From the NCBI GenBank assembly GCA_950022295.1, contig OX465596.1:218891501-218955500 (forward strand): a stretch of 64,000 nt of DNA, given 5' to 3'. The notes beneath the pieces are model-generated. The model had not been told where the DNA came from. It searched no databases and was given only the letters and a program-made list of their open reading frames with translations. A program made the translations under genes and the position numbers. Position 1 is the stretch's first letter, and every line of letters starts with the position of its first letter. The stretch comes from Bromus sterilis (lineage: Eukaryota > Streptophyta > Magnoliopsida > Poales > Poaceae). Shown here in pieces: positions 33,101 through 46,136 of this stretch.

Positions 33101-34678
33101 TGTAACACCCTCAGATCCAGTACAGTAATCACTACAGTGATTCCACTGTTAGTGATCATTACTGTTGATGATCAAGCCATGATCACCTTTGATTATAGCT
33201 CTGTCAAATTTCAACCCTGATAAAATTTACAAATTTGTGTGGACTATTGAATTGCTCCAAGAATTTATGGGTGATTGATAACCCTCCTGCAAAACTTAAA
33301 CCAAGTTGACTCCTAGCCTTGTGGATAATCACAAGTCAATGTTAATGGTGGACCCAATGTTGTGGGGTTATCAAATTGTTTTATAAATTAAAATAAAATG
33401 GAAATCTTAGTTAAACCGCAATGATGAAACCTATTAATTGGATGCCTAGCAATCATTAAGCCATGTTACTATGGTACTGGTTATTTTAATTAAAATGATT
33501 TATTAATATTAAGGAATAAAACCAGAAGCTTAGGGTTTATTAAATGGCCATGATAAATTTAATAAACAAGTGGGAATTTTAAATGAACTAAAAATTATGG
33601 AACCGATTTTATTAAATGCCTAAAAATCAGTAGGTCTTATAAATATTGGAATGTGAATTTATAAAGTTATTTAAATAATTCAATTAAATAATAACAGTAG
33701 CAAAACAGCACCAAAAAGCCTTTTAAAATAAATAACAATATTCAAATGAATTTTATTGTGGGCCAAACTTTTTGTGGCATCATGTTGAAGTGCAACCCTA
33801 ATATAGATGCAAGTATAACATTTTATAAAAATCAAAACCTAGCCAAACTAAATACAAACAGAAAAGAAATTTAAAAGAAACATAAAACACAAAAATAAAT
33901 AAACCTAACCTACGCCTGGGGCGAGGCCCACCAGGCCCAACCCCCTTCTCTCCTCTCCCATCCCCTGTCTGTTTCCCCCACCTAACCCCCTCCCCCATCC
34001 CGACGCGCCATGGCAGGGGAGCAGGACGCCATGGCCCCTTCCACCTGCTCCCCCCCTCTCACCTGCCCCTGGAGATAAGAACGCCCCCCCCCCCCGCACC
34101 TCCCTCCCTCTAGAACCCTAGCGCCTTTCCCCTCCTTCCCCTCGCACATGCTTCTCTCTCTGGCTAGCTCGTCCGGGCCGCCATGGCCTCGAGCTCGCGA
34201 GCCCGCGCGGCCAACAGGCCTCCCAGCCCGCGCCTCGTTGTCCAAGCGCCTTCTCGCCCTCGACCTCGTCTCCCCGTGCGTCGAATCGGGCCGGGACGCC
34301 CCGAAGCTCTCACCGTCGCCGCCCTTCCCCGCCACGGTTGTCACGTCGCCGGCGGCAAATTCGTCGCGCACCGGGCGTCCCCGAGTCCGCTGCCCCGCCC
34401 TACAGGACCCATGTGAGCTCCCGCTCCCTCTCCAAATCCCCGCGCTTCGTTTTGGCCCCTCTGGACGCCATCCCCACCGCGACCATGCTCCGGCCGCCGC
34501 CGCGTTAGACACCGCCGCCGCCCTGGTCCGTCTCTCCTCGCGCAAGTGGCTGGTATGGGTACGCCGCAACGTCCGCGTCCGGTCCCCTCCCTCCGCCGTG
34601 CAAATGGTCGCCGGAGCGCGTCTCCGATGGACCTCGTCGTGCTCCCTGTGCACACCGCCGGCGAGCTCTGCTTACAGC

Positions 34679-36371
34679 TGAAGGGAATATGCCCGAGAGG
34701 CAATAATAAAGTGGTTATTATCTTATTCCATGTTTATGATAAATGTTTATTTTCATGCTATAATTGTGTTAACCGGAAACGTTAATACATGTGTGTTTAA
34801 TAAACAGAGAAAAGGTTCCTAGTAATGCCTCTCTTTATACTAGCTTGTTGATTAACGGATGATCAAGGTTTCCTGATCATGAACATTGGATGTTGTTAAT
34901 AACAAGGTCATGTCATTGGAGAATGATGTGATGAACATACACCCACAGTAGTTATAGCAATACGATCATGTCATCAAGTTTCTATTGCTGTATCAAACTT
35001 TCACGAAGTAACCCTAATCCTTAGACCATGAGATCACGTCAATCACTGACACCGGAAGCGTACTTTGATTCCATCAAACGTCACACCGTAACAGGGTGAT
35101 TATAAAGGTGTCGTTGGGTACTTGGAAAGTGTTAGTTGAGGCTCGTGGATCAAGAGTGGGATTTGTCCATCCAGATGACGGAGAGATATACTCTGGGCCC
35201 TCTCGGTGATATCACATTGACATCGCTTGCAAGCACGTGACTGGCTCACGAGGATGTTATATCACGGAACGAGTAAAGAGTACCTGTCGGTAACGAGATC
35301 GAACTAGGTATGGATGATACCAAATGATCGGATCTCGGACAAGTAAAATATCGCGAGACAAAAGGAATTGGTTACGGAGTTTTGGTTCACACGATCACTA
35401 GTTCATCGTTGAGTAAGTGGGAGTCATCATGGATCTCCAGATCCCGCTGATGATTATTGATCAGAGAAGAGTCTCTGTCATGTCCATTTTATTCACGAAC
35501 CGTAGGGTGACACACTTAAGGATTCGTTGACGCGTTTGAGTGGATACGGAACGCCAGAGAATATACTGGACAGCACATGGACTGTTTTGATAAAACTGCT
35601 GGAATAGTTTCGGTATATCAAAATAGTGCAAGGGGATAATTGTTAATGTGTTCATTGAATGAAGTGTTCATCAATGAAGTACTCTTTGAATGAAGTGTTC
35701 ATTAATTTGAGTGACATTAAACAAGATAATTAAAATTGGTTTAATGTGATAAACTCTTGGAATTTTGAGTGGAGAATTATGGAAGTTATGGGAATAATGT
35801 GTGACCCTTTGTTTTTGTGAGTGGAGAGTCCACCCACATGATGAGGGGAGAGGTGGGGGCACCTCTTGGGGCGTGCTACCCCTTGGGGGCTGCCTCCCCC
35901 TCCTATATATAGATGGGTGGAGACCCCTCTACACACCAATTCCTCCATCTCTCATATGTCCTTTGGTTGGCATCTTCCTCCCCTTGCTAGCTGATCCAGT
36001 TTCACGAGTACGGTGCTTAGGCGAAGCCCTGCTCAAGATCTTCTCTACCACCACCACCACTATGTTGTAGTGCTGCTGGAGTTCCCGAGGATCCACTACT
36101 TCCGCTGCCCAACTGGAGCAAGGGGCGGAGGTCGTCGCTGATCCGTACGTGTGACCGATTACGGAGGTGCTGCCCGTTTGTGGCGCCCATCTTCATCACG
36201 ACCTTGAGGTCGGCAAGTGATCGACTACATCACCCACGAGAATCGTTCTCGTTAAAGCTTTTGGTCTTCGAGGGTGAGTCCTTCTCAAACCGTTACAAGT
36301 GATCTTCTAGATGTGATCTTGGCTGTTACAACCGTAGGAAAATTTTTGCTTTCTATGCAACGAACCCTTCA
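34679..36371 (+). mobile_element. Solo LTR of a BARE/Angela/WIS-like copia element, 1693 bp
   Basis: Flanked by the perfect duplication ACAGC (34674-34678 and 36372-36376). The start GGAATATGCCCGAGAGGCAA is the well-known beginning of Triticeae BARE/Angela LTRs, and a TATATATAG box lies near 35905. The ends read TGAAGGG and CCCTTCA rather than the usual TGTTGG and CCAACA, yet still form a perfect 7-bp inverted repeat. It is the best marker of a Triticeae-like genome here. Confidence 0.88.
35905..35913 (+). promoter_or_regulatory. TATA box of the copia solo LTR
   Basis: TATATATAG followed by ATGGGTGGAGACCCC, in the position expected for a BARE/Angela-type LTR promoter. Confidence 0.6.
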
Positions 36372-37404
36372 ACAGCCGTGGGACTTAACCCCCTCACACC
36401 CCCCTGACACGCGGGCCCCACCCCCTTAACTAACTGATGTTATGTTTAACAGAGAAATAATAACCTCCCCTTGAGACACTTACATGTGGGCCCTGGACCA
36501 TTAAGTTAATCCCATGTTTAAGTTAAATAAATTGGTTAAGTAGATGTATCAATGACAGGTAGGCCCCACTGGAGATTAGATTTAATTAAAACATTTTTAT
36601 TTGTACTGTGTATGACATGTGGGACCCACTGGTCAGATGGTCCCACTTGTCAGTTTTGACCTGGTCAAACTACTGTTTTGGATAATGTTGATATAATAAT
36701 AAAAAGAAATTCCAGAAATTCTTTTAAATGATTTAAAACTTTAAAATTCAATATCTTTTAAACCGTAACTCAGATCAAAAAACTTTATACATCAAAATTG
36801 ATCAGAAAAATATAACGAATATGAATACGCTATCTGTATGTCTACCACCCCCCTCTAACGTACCGAACATCGACATTCCCCCCCCTTCGGGCCGTCTGTC
36901 GAAAATTCCCGGTACCGATAAAAATTGCCCGGATCAAAATACTTTGTATACGAAAGTTACTCAGAACAGAGCAATGATTACAGATACGATACCCATATCC
37001 TCACCACACCCCTCTAACATACCGATCATCGAACTGTTCCCCCCTCCGGTGGCACTGTCCGATAGATTGCCCGATAACCGTTAAACTGTCCGGTACTGTT
37101 AGAGTACCCGGATGAATTTATTTCGAACACGAAACTTATTCAGAATAGTTCAACTAACCCGGATACACCACCCACACATGTGTCGGATGTCCACGACACC
37201 TCCGCCATGATATCTCCCCCCTCCGGACACCCTGTCCGATAATCACCCGGAGCCGGTATTTCATCCCCGGATGAATTCCCGCTCCGAGCAACGTGCATCG
37301 TACTGCGTTAGAACCCCGTTTACGATTCATCTGTTATGTCTTGCATTCTTATTGCTATTATTGTTGTGTATTTATTGTTTCTTCCCCCCCTTATTCTCCG
37401 GTAG

Positions 37405-37494
37405 ACCCCGCTGCTGTCGTCGACTACACCGGTGCTGAGTACGACTACTTCGTCGACGACCGTACCGCTACTGTCGAGCTACCAGGCAAGCAGA
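37405..37494 (+). other. Candidate LTR-ORF exon a, copy in D
   Basis: Preceded by a C/T-rich tract and GGTAG. The frame reads DPAAVVDYTGAEYDYFVDDR and then ELPGKQ, 30 codons with no stop. The donor after CAGA reads GC instead of GT. Confidence 0.4.
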
Positions 37495-38735
37495 GCCATT
37501 CTCTTCCCCAGATATCGCCTATCTTTCCGTACATTTCTTGCACTAGGCATTGTTACTGCTGCTGCTACGTTGCTTACCTATTCTATTGCATAACCTGTCA
37601 TTGTCGCCCCTTGATGTGCCTTCCTTTATCCTATGCTGCCTATTATTATTACTTATGCATTATTCAGCAGTGAGCCCTGCGCATTGTTAGCTAGGATTAA
37701 ATAGAGGGTCGTGATCACTTTGGGAGTGATCGCGGAAATGATATATTACAACTGCAACAGGTACGGATCAATGCAGACGCCCTAGGGAACCTACAATGGC
37801 AAGACTCTGCCGAGTCGCTTCGAGTTTGGCTTACGAGTGGAATGGACTCGTATTTCACTCTCGTCGGCTCAGTAGCGTAGCATCACCGGGATGATACGAG
37901 GTTTACCTCTTTGGTTCATTCCGCTGATGCCTCAGTCGAGCCATCTCAAGTGTACCATCGAGGGTGATTCCTCCTGGTTTCACTTAATGGTAGGGACTCG
38001 AACCAACTGGTGTCCTTAAAGGTAAGAAGTCGGGCGACCCAACGGTGCCCGCGAGAGGTATTGCGACGGGACGACAGGGAGGGTACGACCAGTGTACCGG
38101 TGTGCTTGGCCCCTGATCGTTGGCCTCGAGAGTTACCAAAACCCCGGAAGTCGAGCTCCTCCAGGAGCACACGCGAGCCAAGGTAAGGAGACGGTTCACC
38201 TTGTTGGTAACCGCAGTGACTTGGTGGGACGACGGGGCAGGCACCGATGTACTGGTGGTCCTGGCTGCTGTCGTTGTCCGCGGGTCGGTTAAGTCGAGGC
38301 AACGATAACGCTTGTCACGCAGGTTAATTAAAATGCTAAATGGTTCAGTGGATGTCTTGAGTTGGATATATGCCATGTACGCACTACCTACCCGTGGGAA
38401 CTACGAGTTATGGGCTCCTCTGCTTCTTAGTGTCGTCCGAGGACTCTTCAGACGTCACCAGTACTGCGGGCTGATTGCCGGGAAGTGGTGTTGTCTTATT
38501 TGCTCGCGCAGTGGTGTCTTATTTGGATTTGCTTCAACTTCACCGGCCAGACACGCACCGTGCAGGAGTACGTTCGGGTTGGAGTCCAAGGCCCGGCGTA
38601 CTTAGGATTTAGACCGGCGGATGGCCTCTCTGTTGAGTTTGAAAGATGGGCTATGAAGTGTCGGATAGCCTCGGTGGAGCGTTCCCTAACAAGGTTCCCG
38701 CCACCCTGGAGATCCGTGCGTGTAGCGTAACACAA

Positions 38736-38794
38736 GTGCACCCCTGCAGGGAAGATTAATCTATTCGAATAGCCGTGTCCACGGTAACAGGACG
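38736..38794 (+). promoter_or_regulatory. Conserved LTR palindrome block, copy in D
   Basis: CCCCTGCAGGG, CTATTCGAATAG, CCGTGTCCACGG on the plus strand. Confidence 0.6.
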
Positions 38795-39208
38795 CTTTAT
38801 GCTGCAGCGGGATCTTACCACTAGAAACTATTATTATTAAACTGTATGGTTCCGGGTTCTCTTCCTCGCGGGGATGTCGAGGAGGTGAACTCGGAGGCAT
38901 TGTTAATTATTACAACTTATTATTATACAATGCTGCAGCAACTTCTGCTGCATTGTTACTTTATGCTTTATATAAACTGTAGGCTGATTCTTACCTCATG
39001 CTGCAAGACATCGTCGGAAGATGCTAGTCTTCGATAGGCCTAGCTTCTTACCCTTGCTCTGAATTTCTGTCTTTCAGTCCACTATATACAGCCTCTTCTT
39101 TTCGTTGATACAATGCATAATGCTTAGTAGCGGACGTAACACTCGCGGGTATACTAGATACTCACCTGCTTTATTTTCTTTACTGTTTTGCCTGATCGGC
39201 CGCTGCAG

Positions 39209-39282
39209 TCGACGTTGGAGCCCAGGAGCAGGAGACCCCCGATGCCTTCTACGACGTCGAGTTCCCCGTTGACCAGGAGTAA
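39209..39282 (+). other. Candidate LTR-ORF exon b, copy in D
   Basis: After the acceptor CGCTGCAG the frame reads VDVGAQEQETPDAFYDVEF and then PVDQE and TAA. Compared with F and E it lacks exactly 30 bases, keeping the frame. Confidence 0.4.
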
Positions 39283-39573
39283 CTTGGAGGTTCCCAGGCA
39301 GGAGGCCTCGCCTTTTCGATCTGTTGTTATTTGTGCTAGCCTTCTTAAGGCAACCTTGTATCCTTGTGTTTGTACTCAGATACTATTGCTTCCGCTGACT
39401 TTGTGCTCTCGAGCTGTTGTATTCGAGCCCTCGTGGCCCCTGGCTTGTATTAAACAGCTGGTATTATTTTATTTGTAGAGTTGTGTTGTGATATCTCACC
39501 GTGAGTCCCTGATCTCGATCGTGTACCTTGCGTGTATGATTACTGCACACGGATTGATTTTGGGGGCGTCACA

Positions 39574-40123
39574 CTTTCCTTGCTGAATGTGTACTCCGGC
39601 CGCCGCCCATGCCGTCGTGGCCGTCGCTGTAGGTCGCCCTCCCCTTCTCGTTCGTGCTCACCGCGCCCTGGACACGCACGCACACACCTGGGCACGCCCT
39701 CGTCCGCGTCTCTGCCATCCGCCGGGCTTCGGTCGCCCCTTGGTCGCGCCGCTCGCCACTGCCGTTGCGGTCGCGCTTCCCCTCCTGCGAGCGTGCCAGC
39801 CCACGCGCTGTCGTGCCCCGCCGCTCGCCGCCTTCCCGGCCACCGTCCCCCCCCCCCCCCCCCCCCGCCACCCTGGCCGGGCTGGCCTGGCGCCGCCGTG
39901 CCTCGGCCCACCGTCGGCGCGCACACGCACGGGTGGCCATGGGCTAAACTCTATTAAGCCTAACCCCCCCCTCGGGTGACTTATAGTGGGCCCATGGCCA
40001 TTAGTAATAAGGTAATATAAAATAACTGTTAGATTATAACTCTGTAAGACTGACCAGTGGGCCCCTGACCTTTTAAATAAATTAAAACTGATAATTATGT
40101 CTCTGTTAGTATTACACATGGGT
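39574..40123 (+). mobile_element. 3' LTR of element C, second part
   Basis: Resumes TTTCCTTGCTGAATGTGTAC, matching 27060 onward in the 5' LTR, with a GC-rich tract holding about 20 C bases (39848-39867). It stops at 40123, where element E begins. Confidence 0.8.
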
Positions 40124-42474
40124 TGTAACACCCCGGGTGTCACGCTACAGAGATCACCTTATCTAATGCCAAGTCATCATGATTATGCTAATAATGATCA
40201 CCCTTGATCATGGCTTGTTCAAACCCAACCTAGATAAAAAATTCAAAACAATGTGGCAATTAATTTTCAACCAAAAATTGTGGAACCAGTTTTATAAAAT
40301 GTCTAATAATCAGTAGGTCTTATTAAAAATGAAATAGGAGTTTATTAAAATGTTTTAATAATTTAATCAAATCAAAACAGTGTCAGACCAGTGGCATTTA
40401 ATCCATTTTAAATATAACAAAAATGCAAATGATTTTATATGAATCCCAATCTTTTTGTAGCAGTATATTAATTTGCAAATGAAATTATGGAGCAAGTCTC
40501 GTATATAACAAAAACCATTTGTTGAGCAAATAAAATAGATACAGAAAAAAAAAGATAAACAAAAAATAAGGGAAAGACTTATGCTACGCCTTGGGCAAGC
40601 CCAACCCACCCCAGCCCTTTTTTCCTACCTCACGCTACAGGAGGAGGCAGGGCCATGGCGCTGGACGTGCGGGCGCACGCCGTCCACATCGCCGGTTGCC
40701 ACGCGCCGGCCATCCTGCGACTCTCCCTGAGGATAAGGCACCCCGCGAACCCTAACCCTAGATCAAACCCTCCCATTTCCCCTCCTCGTCTCCCCCTCAC
40801 TGCCCCTATCGCCATGGTCGTACTCTTGGCCACGCCTTCGCCGTCTTCGTGGCCAGAGGTCGCCTCGAGCTCCGGGGGAATGTCCAGGAACTTCAGCGCC
40901 ATCAATTTTGTCACCGTGTGCAACCAACCGACGCCGCCGTCCTCTGCACCGCGCGAATCGAGCAGCCACTTCCGCCGGCCGCCGTCCACCCCGGCGCCGA
41001 ATTCGCCACCGACTACGCTCCTTCGACCACCCCGAGACCTCCCCCGCGCTCACTGTAAGACGCCGCGCCGATTCCCATGTTCCCCGTTCGATTCGCCGAT
41101 ATAGACGTCGTAGAGCCGTGCCCGCCCGTGGACGCCATTGACGTGAGCTGCGCTCCTGTGTGCATTGTTGCTGTGTTGGGTGCGCGCGCTCGCTGCGCCC
41201 CTGCACTCACGCCTCTCTGGCTGCACGCGGCGCGCTCTGGTGCCACCGCCGCCCGCGCCATGCTCCTCCTTCTCCGCGCACGGCGCTGCTGTTGCTGCAT
41301 GCTGTCCGTGGCAAGCCGTGGCACAGCCACTGGTTAGTCGGGCCGTGCCCTGTCCTCGCTCACGGCCGCGCCTGGCTTCTCCCTCCCCGCGCGCTGCGCT
41401 GCTCCTGCAGCTGCTGCGGCACGCGCTGCACCCCGCTCGCCCCTTCCTGCTGGCCACGGCCATGGGTGGTGTGTGCGTGTGTAGGTTCAGTGTGTGTCAT
41501 GTGCTGCAGCACTTGTAACAGCGATAAAACAACACCTAAACCAATCCGAACATAGCTAAAATTTATATGGATGAGTAGTACACTGGATGTACTCCATTTC
41601 AACTCATTGGAGCAAAGTCACTAGATGCACCGATTAATTCGTAGAAAAATAGCAAATATGTAAAAATCTGTGATGAGCTAATAGAATTAAGTCTGACCCC
41701 ATATGTGTAAATAAAACGATTTGAGTTCACAGATAAGTTCCTAAGTTCTTGGAATTTGCAAATAGGTTCTCTGCCATTAATTAGAATTTAGATTAAATAA
41801 ATCTGCTAAATAAATAGCCTATGACATGTGGGCCCCTTCTACTGTTAAATATATAAATAATTTATTTAGCTACGGTCAATGACAGTAGGGTCCCACCTGT
41901 CAGTTGACCAGTCAAATATACTGTTGTGGATAATATTGCTTTTTATTAATAAAAAAATTCCAGAAATTAATATAAAATGATTTAAACTTCGAAATTCAAT
42001 ATATTTTTAACCATAAGTCGAATCAAAGAAACTTTATACATGAAAATTGATCAGAAAAATATAACGGATGCGGATACGCCACCCGTATGTCCACTAACCC
42101 CCTCTAGCATACCGAACCCGAGACATTCTGCCTCCGATTGCACTGTCCGGTAATCACCCGGTGCCGGTAAAACTGTCCGGATGAAAAAAAAATGTATACG
42201 AAAGTTGTTCAGAATGGAACAACGAGAACGGTTTCACTATCCACTTGTCTGCCAGATGTCTCTAACACTGCAGACATGGAAACTTCCCCCTCCGGATCAT
42301 CTGTCCGGTAATCAACCGGTACTGGCGAATCATCACCGGATAAATTCCCGCTCCGAATGAATCACCTATCATTGCGCTAGAGCACTGTTGCTTTGTATCT
42401 TCTATGTCATACATTTTTATTGCTATTATTTTTGTGTATTTACTATTTCTCCCCCCGCCCTTATTCTCCGATAG

Positions 42475-42564
42475 ACCCCGTAGCGGCCGCCGACTGCACC
42501 GTTGCCGAGTACGACTACTTCGTCGACGACCGTACCCCTACCGCCGAGCTTCCAGGCAAGCAGA
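42475..42564 (+). other. Candidate LTR-ORF exon a, copy in E
   Basis: After a C-rich pyrimidine tract and GATAG the frame reads DPVAAADCTVAEYDYFVDDR and then ELPGKQ, ending CAGA|GT. 30 codons, open. Confidence 0.4.
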
Positions 42565-43761
42565 GTCATTCTCTTCCCTAAATATCGCCTATCTTTCTGT
42601 ACTTTTCTTGGACTAGGCATTGTTACTGCTGCTACTACGTTACATCCTATTCAATTGCATAGCCTGTTTTTGTCGCCCCTTGATGTACCTTCCTTTATCA
42701 TATGCTGACTTATAAATATATATAATATTCAGCAGTAAACCCTGCGCATTGTTAGCTAGGTTTAGAATAGCGGGTCGTGATCACTCTGGTGAGTGAACGC
42801 GGATTACAAAGTATTATAACTGTAACAGGTACAGATCAATGCAGATGCCCTAGGGAACCTACAACGGGGAGACTCTGCCGAGTCGCTTCGAGTTTGACTT
42901 ACGAGTGGATGGACTCGTATTTCAATCTCGTTGGCTCAGTAGCGTAGCATCACCAGGATGATACGAGGGTTACCTCTTTAGTTCATTCCGCTGATGTCTC
43001 TGTCGAACCTCTTCAAGTGTACCATCGAGGCTGATTCCTCCTGGTTTCACTTGATGGTAGGCACTCGAATCAACTGGTGTCCTTAAAAGGTAAGGAGTCG
43101 GGTGACCCCACGGTGCGCGCGCAGGGATTGTATCGGGACGGCAGAACAGGCGGATACCATCGTGGGCCTGGTCCTTGCTCGTTGGCCGTGAGATACCCTA
43201 TAGTACGAAAGTCGAGCTCTTCCAAGAGGACACGCGAGATAAGGTAAGGAGACGGTTCACCTTGTTGGTAACCGCAAGAGTTGGTGGGACGACAGGGCAG
43301 GCACCGATGTACTGGTGGTCCTGGACGCTGTCGTTGTCCGCGACTCACCTAGATAAGGGGCAACGATAACGGTTGTCCCGACAGATAATAATAAAATGCT
43401 TAACGGTTCAGGTGGATAACTTGAGAGGCCGCAAAGGCTTGTACGCACTACCTTCACGTGGGATAACGGTGTGGGCCCTCCGCGTTGTGGTCTCGTTCAA
43501 AAGCTCTGAAAGACGTCCAGTTCAGTATTGTGGCACGGTCGGATCTGCATCCCAGAGGAGTTGCGTGGAATTCACCCTGTACACAACGACCCGGAGGGCG
43601 AGGGGCGACGGTCCAAGACCCCCTTGCGCTTAGGATGTAGACCGGCGGGGACCTCTCTGATGAGTCGTAGGATGGGCCTCGGCGTGTCGGATAGCCTCGG
43701 TGGGGCATTCCCTGATAAGGTGTACGCCACCCTGGAGATCCGAGCGTGCAGGCCGAACAGT

Positions 43762-43819
43762 AGTGCACCCCTGCAGGGAGTTTGATCTATTCGAATAGAC
43801 GTGTCCACGGTAACAGGAC
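43762..43819 (+). promoter_or_regulatory. Conserved LTR palindrome block, copy in E
   Basis: CCCCTGCAGGG, CTATTCGAATAG, ACGTGTCCACGG on the plus strand. Confidence 0.6.
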
Positions 43820-44244
43820 ACTTTATGCTGAAGCCAGAGCCTACTACTACAAATTATTACTATTAAACTGTTGGTTCTAGTTTCTCTTCCTCGCGGGAAG
43901 TTGAGGAGGGGATCTCGGAGGCATTTATAATTGTTAATAATTACAACTTACTATTATACAATGCTGCAGTAACTTCTGCTGCATTGTTATTACATTCATG
44001 TTATTGAACTGTTGGTTGTTCTCTTCTTGTGCTTCTAGACTTGTTTGAAGATGCTAGTCTTCGATAGGCCTAGCTTCTTATCTTTATTATGATTTCTACC
44101 TTGCAGTCCACTATATACAACCTCCCATTTCCATTTGATACAAATGCATAAATGCTTAGTAGCGGACGTAAGACTCGCGGGTATGCTAGATACTCACCCT
44201 TGCTTTATTTTCCCCTTTTTGTTTTGCCTGATCGGCCACTGCAG

Positions 44245-44348
44245 TCAATGTTGGAGTCTAGGAGCAGGAGATCCCCGATGCCAACCACCACAACGTGAAG
44301 ATCCCCGATGCCTTATACGACGTCGAGTTCCCCGTTGACCAGGAGTAG
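44245..44348 (+). other. Candidate LTR-ORF exon b, copy in E
   Basis: After the acceptor CACTGCAG the frame reads VNVGV, one TAG, then EQEIPDANHHNVKIPDALYD and VEFPVDQE with TAG. One nonsense change in an otherwise matching frame. Confidence 0.38.
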
Positions 44349-44641
44349 TTTGAAGGTTCCCAGGCAGGAGGCCTTTCCTTTTCGATCGTTGTTGATATTT
44401 GTGCTAGCCTTCTTAAGGCAACCTTGTATTCTTGTGTCTGTACTCAGATACTATTGCTTCCGCTAACTTTGTGCTCTCGAGCTGTTGTATTCGAGCCCTC
44501 GTGGCCCCTCGCTTGTATTCAACAGCTTGTATTATTTTATTTGTAGACTTGTGTTGTGATATCTCACCGTGAGTCCCTGATCTCGATCGTGTACCTTGCG
44601 TGTATGATTAATGTACACGACTTGATTTTGGGGGCATCACA

Positions 44642-46136
44642 AGTTGGTATCAGAGCCGACTGCCTGTAGGACACCCCCTTCCAACTCCTTGGTCGAAGTC
44701 GTGTCTAGTCTTTGCAAAACTACTTTACTAACGGTGTCGTGTGGCTTAACGGCCCATGTCGCAAAACTGGGTGGTATTACGATCTTTTTCTCCGTACCTT
44801 TACTCTGGGATTCTACTCTCTTATCCTTTCGGGAAATTTTGCTAACTCTGACATTAGGATCTTATGGTCGCATCTACTCGGAGAGCCTTTCACCCAAGAT
44901 GATCGCTTGCTTCACCTGAAGATTCCGAAGATTACTCTCCGATAAATTCCCGAGAACCTATGTGTTCATCGCCTTTGCCATCCCCTTCCACCGATAAGTC
45001 CGTATGGATAATTACATCCACCTCCCAATCTGGAAGTCATAATTCCCTTGTACTTAAGCCTCGAATTATTTCGATGCTTCTATCACCCGATGCCTTTGCA
45101 TTCTTTCTCCTTCTGTTTGAGTGCCGATACTCACATCAGATTCTTTGCGAACCACCCGACCTTTGGTGGATTATTATCCGACTAATCTTACATGGTTCCT
45201 TCCATGTGCCAATTGAATTCATGGTTAGAAATACCATCCTTGCCCTCGATGATTTGTGTTATCATCGACAACCTCCTTTGACTCCCTGCCAATACATACT
45301 TGGTCATGTATATCGTACTCTACTTTCCTTGGGAAGGATATACACCTAATACTTGTGTATAACCACCTTTTCCTTTCTATTGGTCTGATTAATCTGATAA
45401 TCACATCTTCCTTTCCATTGGTCTTCCTCGTCTTAACGAGCAGGAAAATGATTCTCTTTGTCCCTCGCCTTTGGTACCGGCGTCGTTGCTGAGATAGTTG
45501 ACAAACTGTTCCCTGACAAACCTTGCATCGTGATCGCATGGAATGTCACCACCCTTCTTATACAATGTGGACCCATAACCCACAGTTCCACAGGATCGAA
45601 ACCTGACTCTTTTGTACATTCCCGTTCCCAAGGATTATTCCTCGTGCTTGACCTCGTATGCCATTCACGAGTCACATACCTTGTGATATGCAGTCCTATA
45701 TCAGACACAGTGCTTATGCCCGATGCTCTGGACCCCCCTTCTCATTATCCGTCATCGGCATCGAATGCATGCTTGTCCGCTTGAAACTTCTCATGCCTTC
45801 TTTTGTTTCTCTTGATGTATTCCCCTGAGTTTAAACTCGGAGCATACTTTGTACCCCATTCCCTTGGTCAACCTCGGTTGATTAACCTTGTACCGTCCCG
45901 ACCCCCTTAAGTTTCCCCTCCTACCCTATCCGTAAGTACGATGAAGATCCCGATGGAAGGATGACGACTCGTTGAGGTGCACCGACGCAAGAAAAATGAA
46001 GACATCAACGAGAAGGATAAACTTCTTCGAGAAGGACAAGAAGCACCAGAAGAATCGTTAGAATCCGAAACCAAAAATTTACCCCTTACACTACCTTTAA
46101 TTCTCAGGACGAGAATTCTTTGTAGTGGGGGAGATT
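44642..46136 (+). mobile_element. Interior of LARD-like element E (non-coding)
   Basis: About 1.5 kb with primer-binding site TGGTATCAGAGC at 44645-44656, the same CTGTAGGACACCCC phrase as in C, and a purine tract AGTGGGGGAGA (46124-46134) after GGACGAGAATTC. It aligns in large part with the interior of C. ORFs are up to 129 codons and show no gag or pol motif. Confidence 0.75.
44645..44656 (+). other. Primer-binding site of element E
   Basis: TGGTATCAGAGC, a perfect initiator tRNA-Met site, three bases after the LTR end. Confidence 0.85.

Larger units (their letters stand above)
33101..39573 (+). mobile_element. Solo LTR D (LARD-like family), interrupted by a copia solo LTR
   Basis: Starts TGTAACACCCTCAGATCC and ends GGGGGCGTCACA. 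Flanks are ATTTC (33096-33100) and CTTTC (39574-39578), a target duplication with one mismatch, and the sequence on both sides is the LTR of element C. Without the nested copia LTR it is about 4.78 kb. It shares with C, E and F the AT-rich block (36727-36838), both small-ORF exons and the palindrome block. The GC-rich leader (33900-34678) differs from that of C. No interior exists, so it is a solo LTR. Confidence 0.78.
40124..44641 (+). mobile_element. 5' LTR of LARD-like gypsy element E, 4518 bp
   Basis: Starts TGTAACACCCCGGGTGTC and ends GGGGGCATCACA beside a tRNA-Met primer-binding site. It has a GC-rich leader with ATGs (40814 onward), an AT-rich block (41977-42080), both candidate exons of the small ORF (42475-42564 and 44245-44348) and the palindrome block near 43762. 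It sits in the 3' LTR of C. No retroviral domain is seen. Confidence 0.82.
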
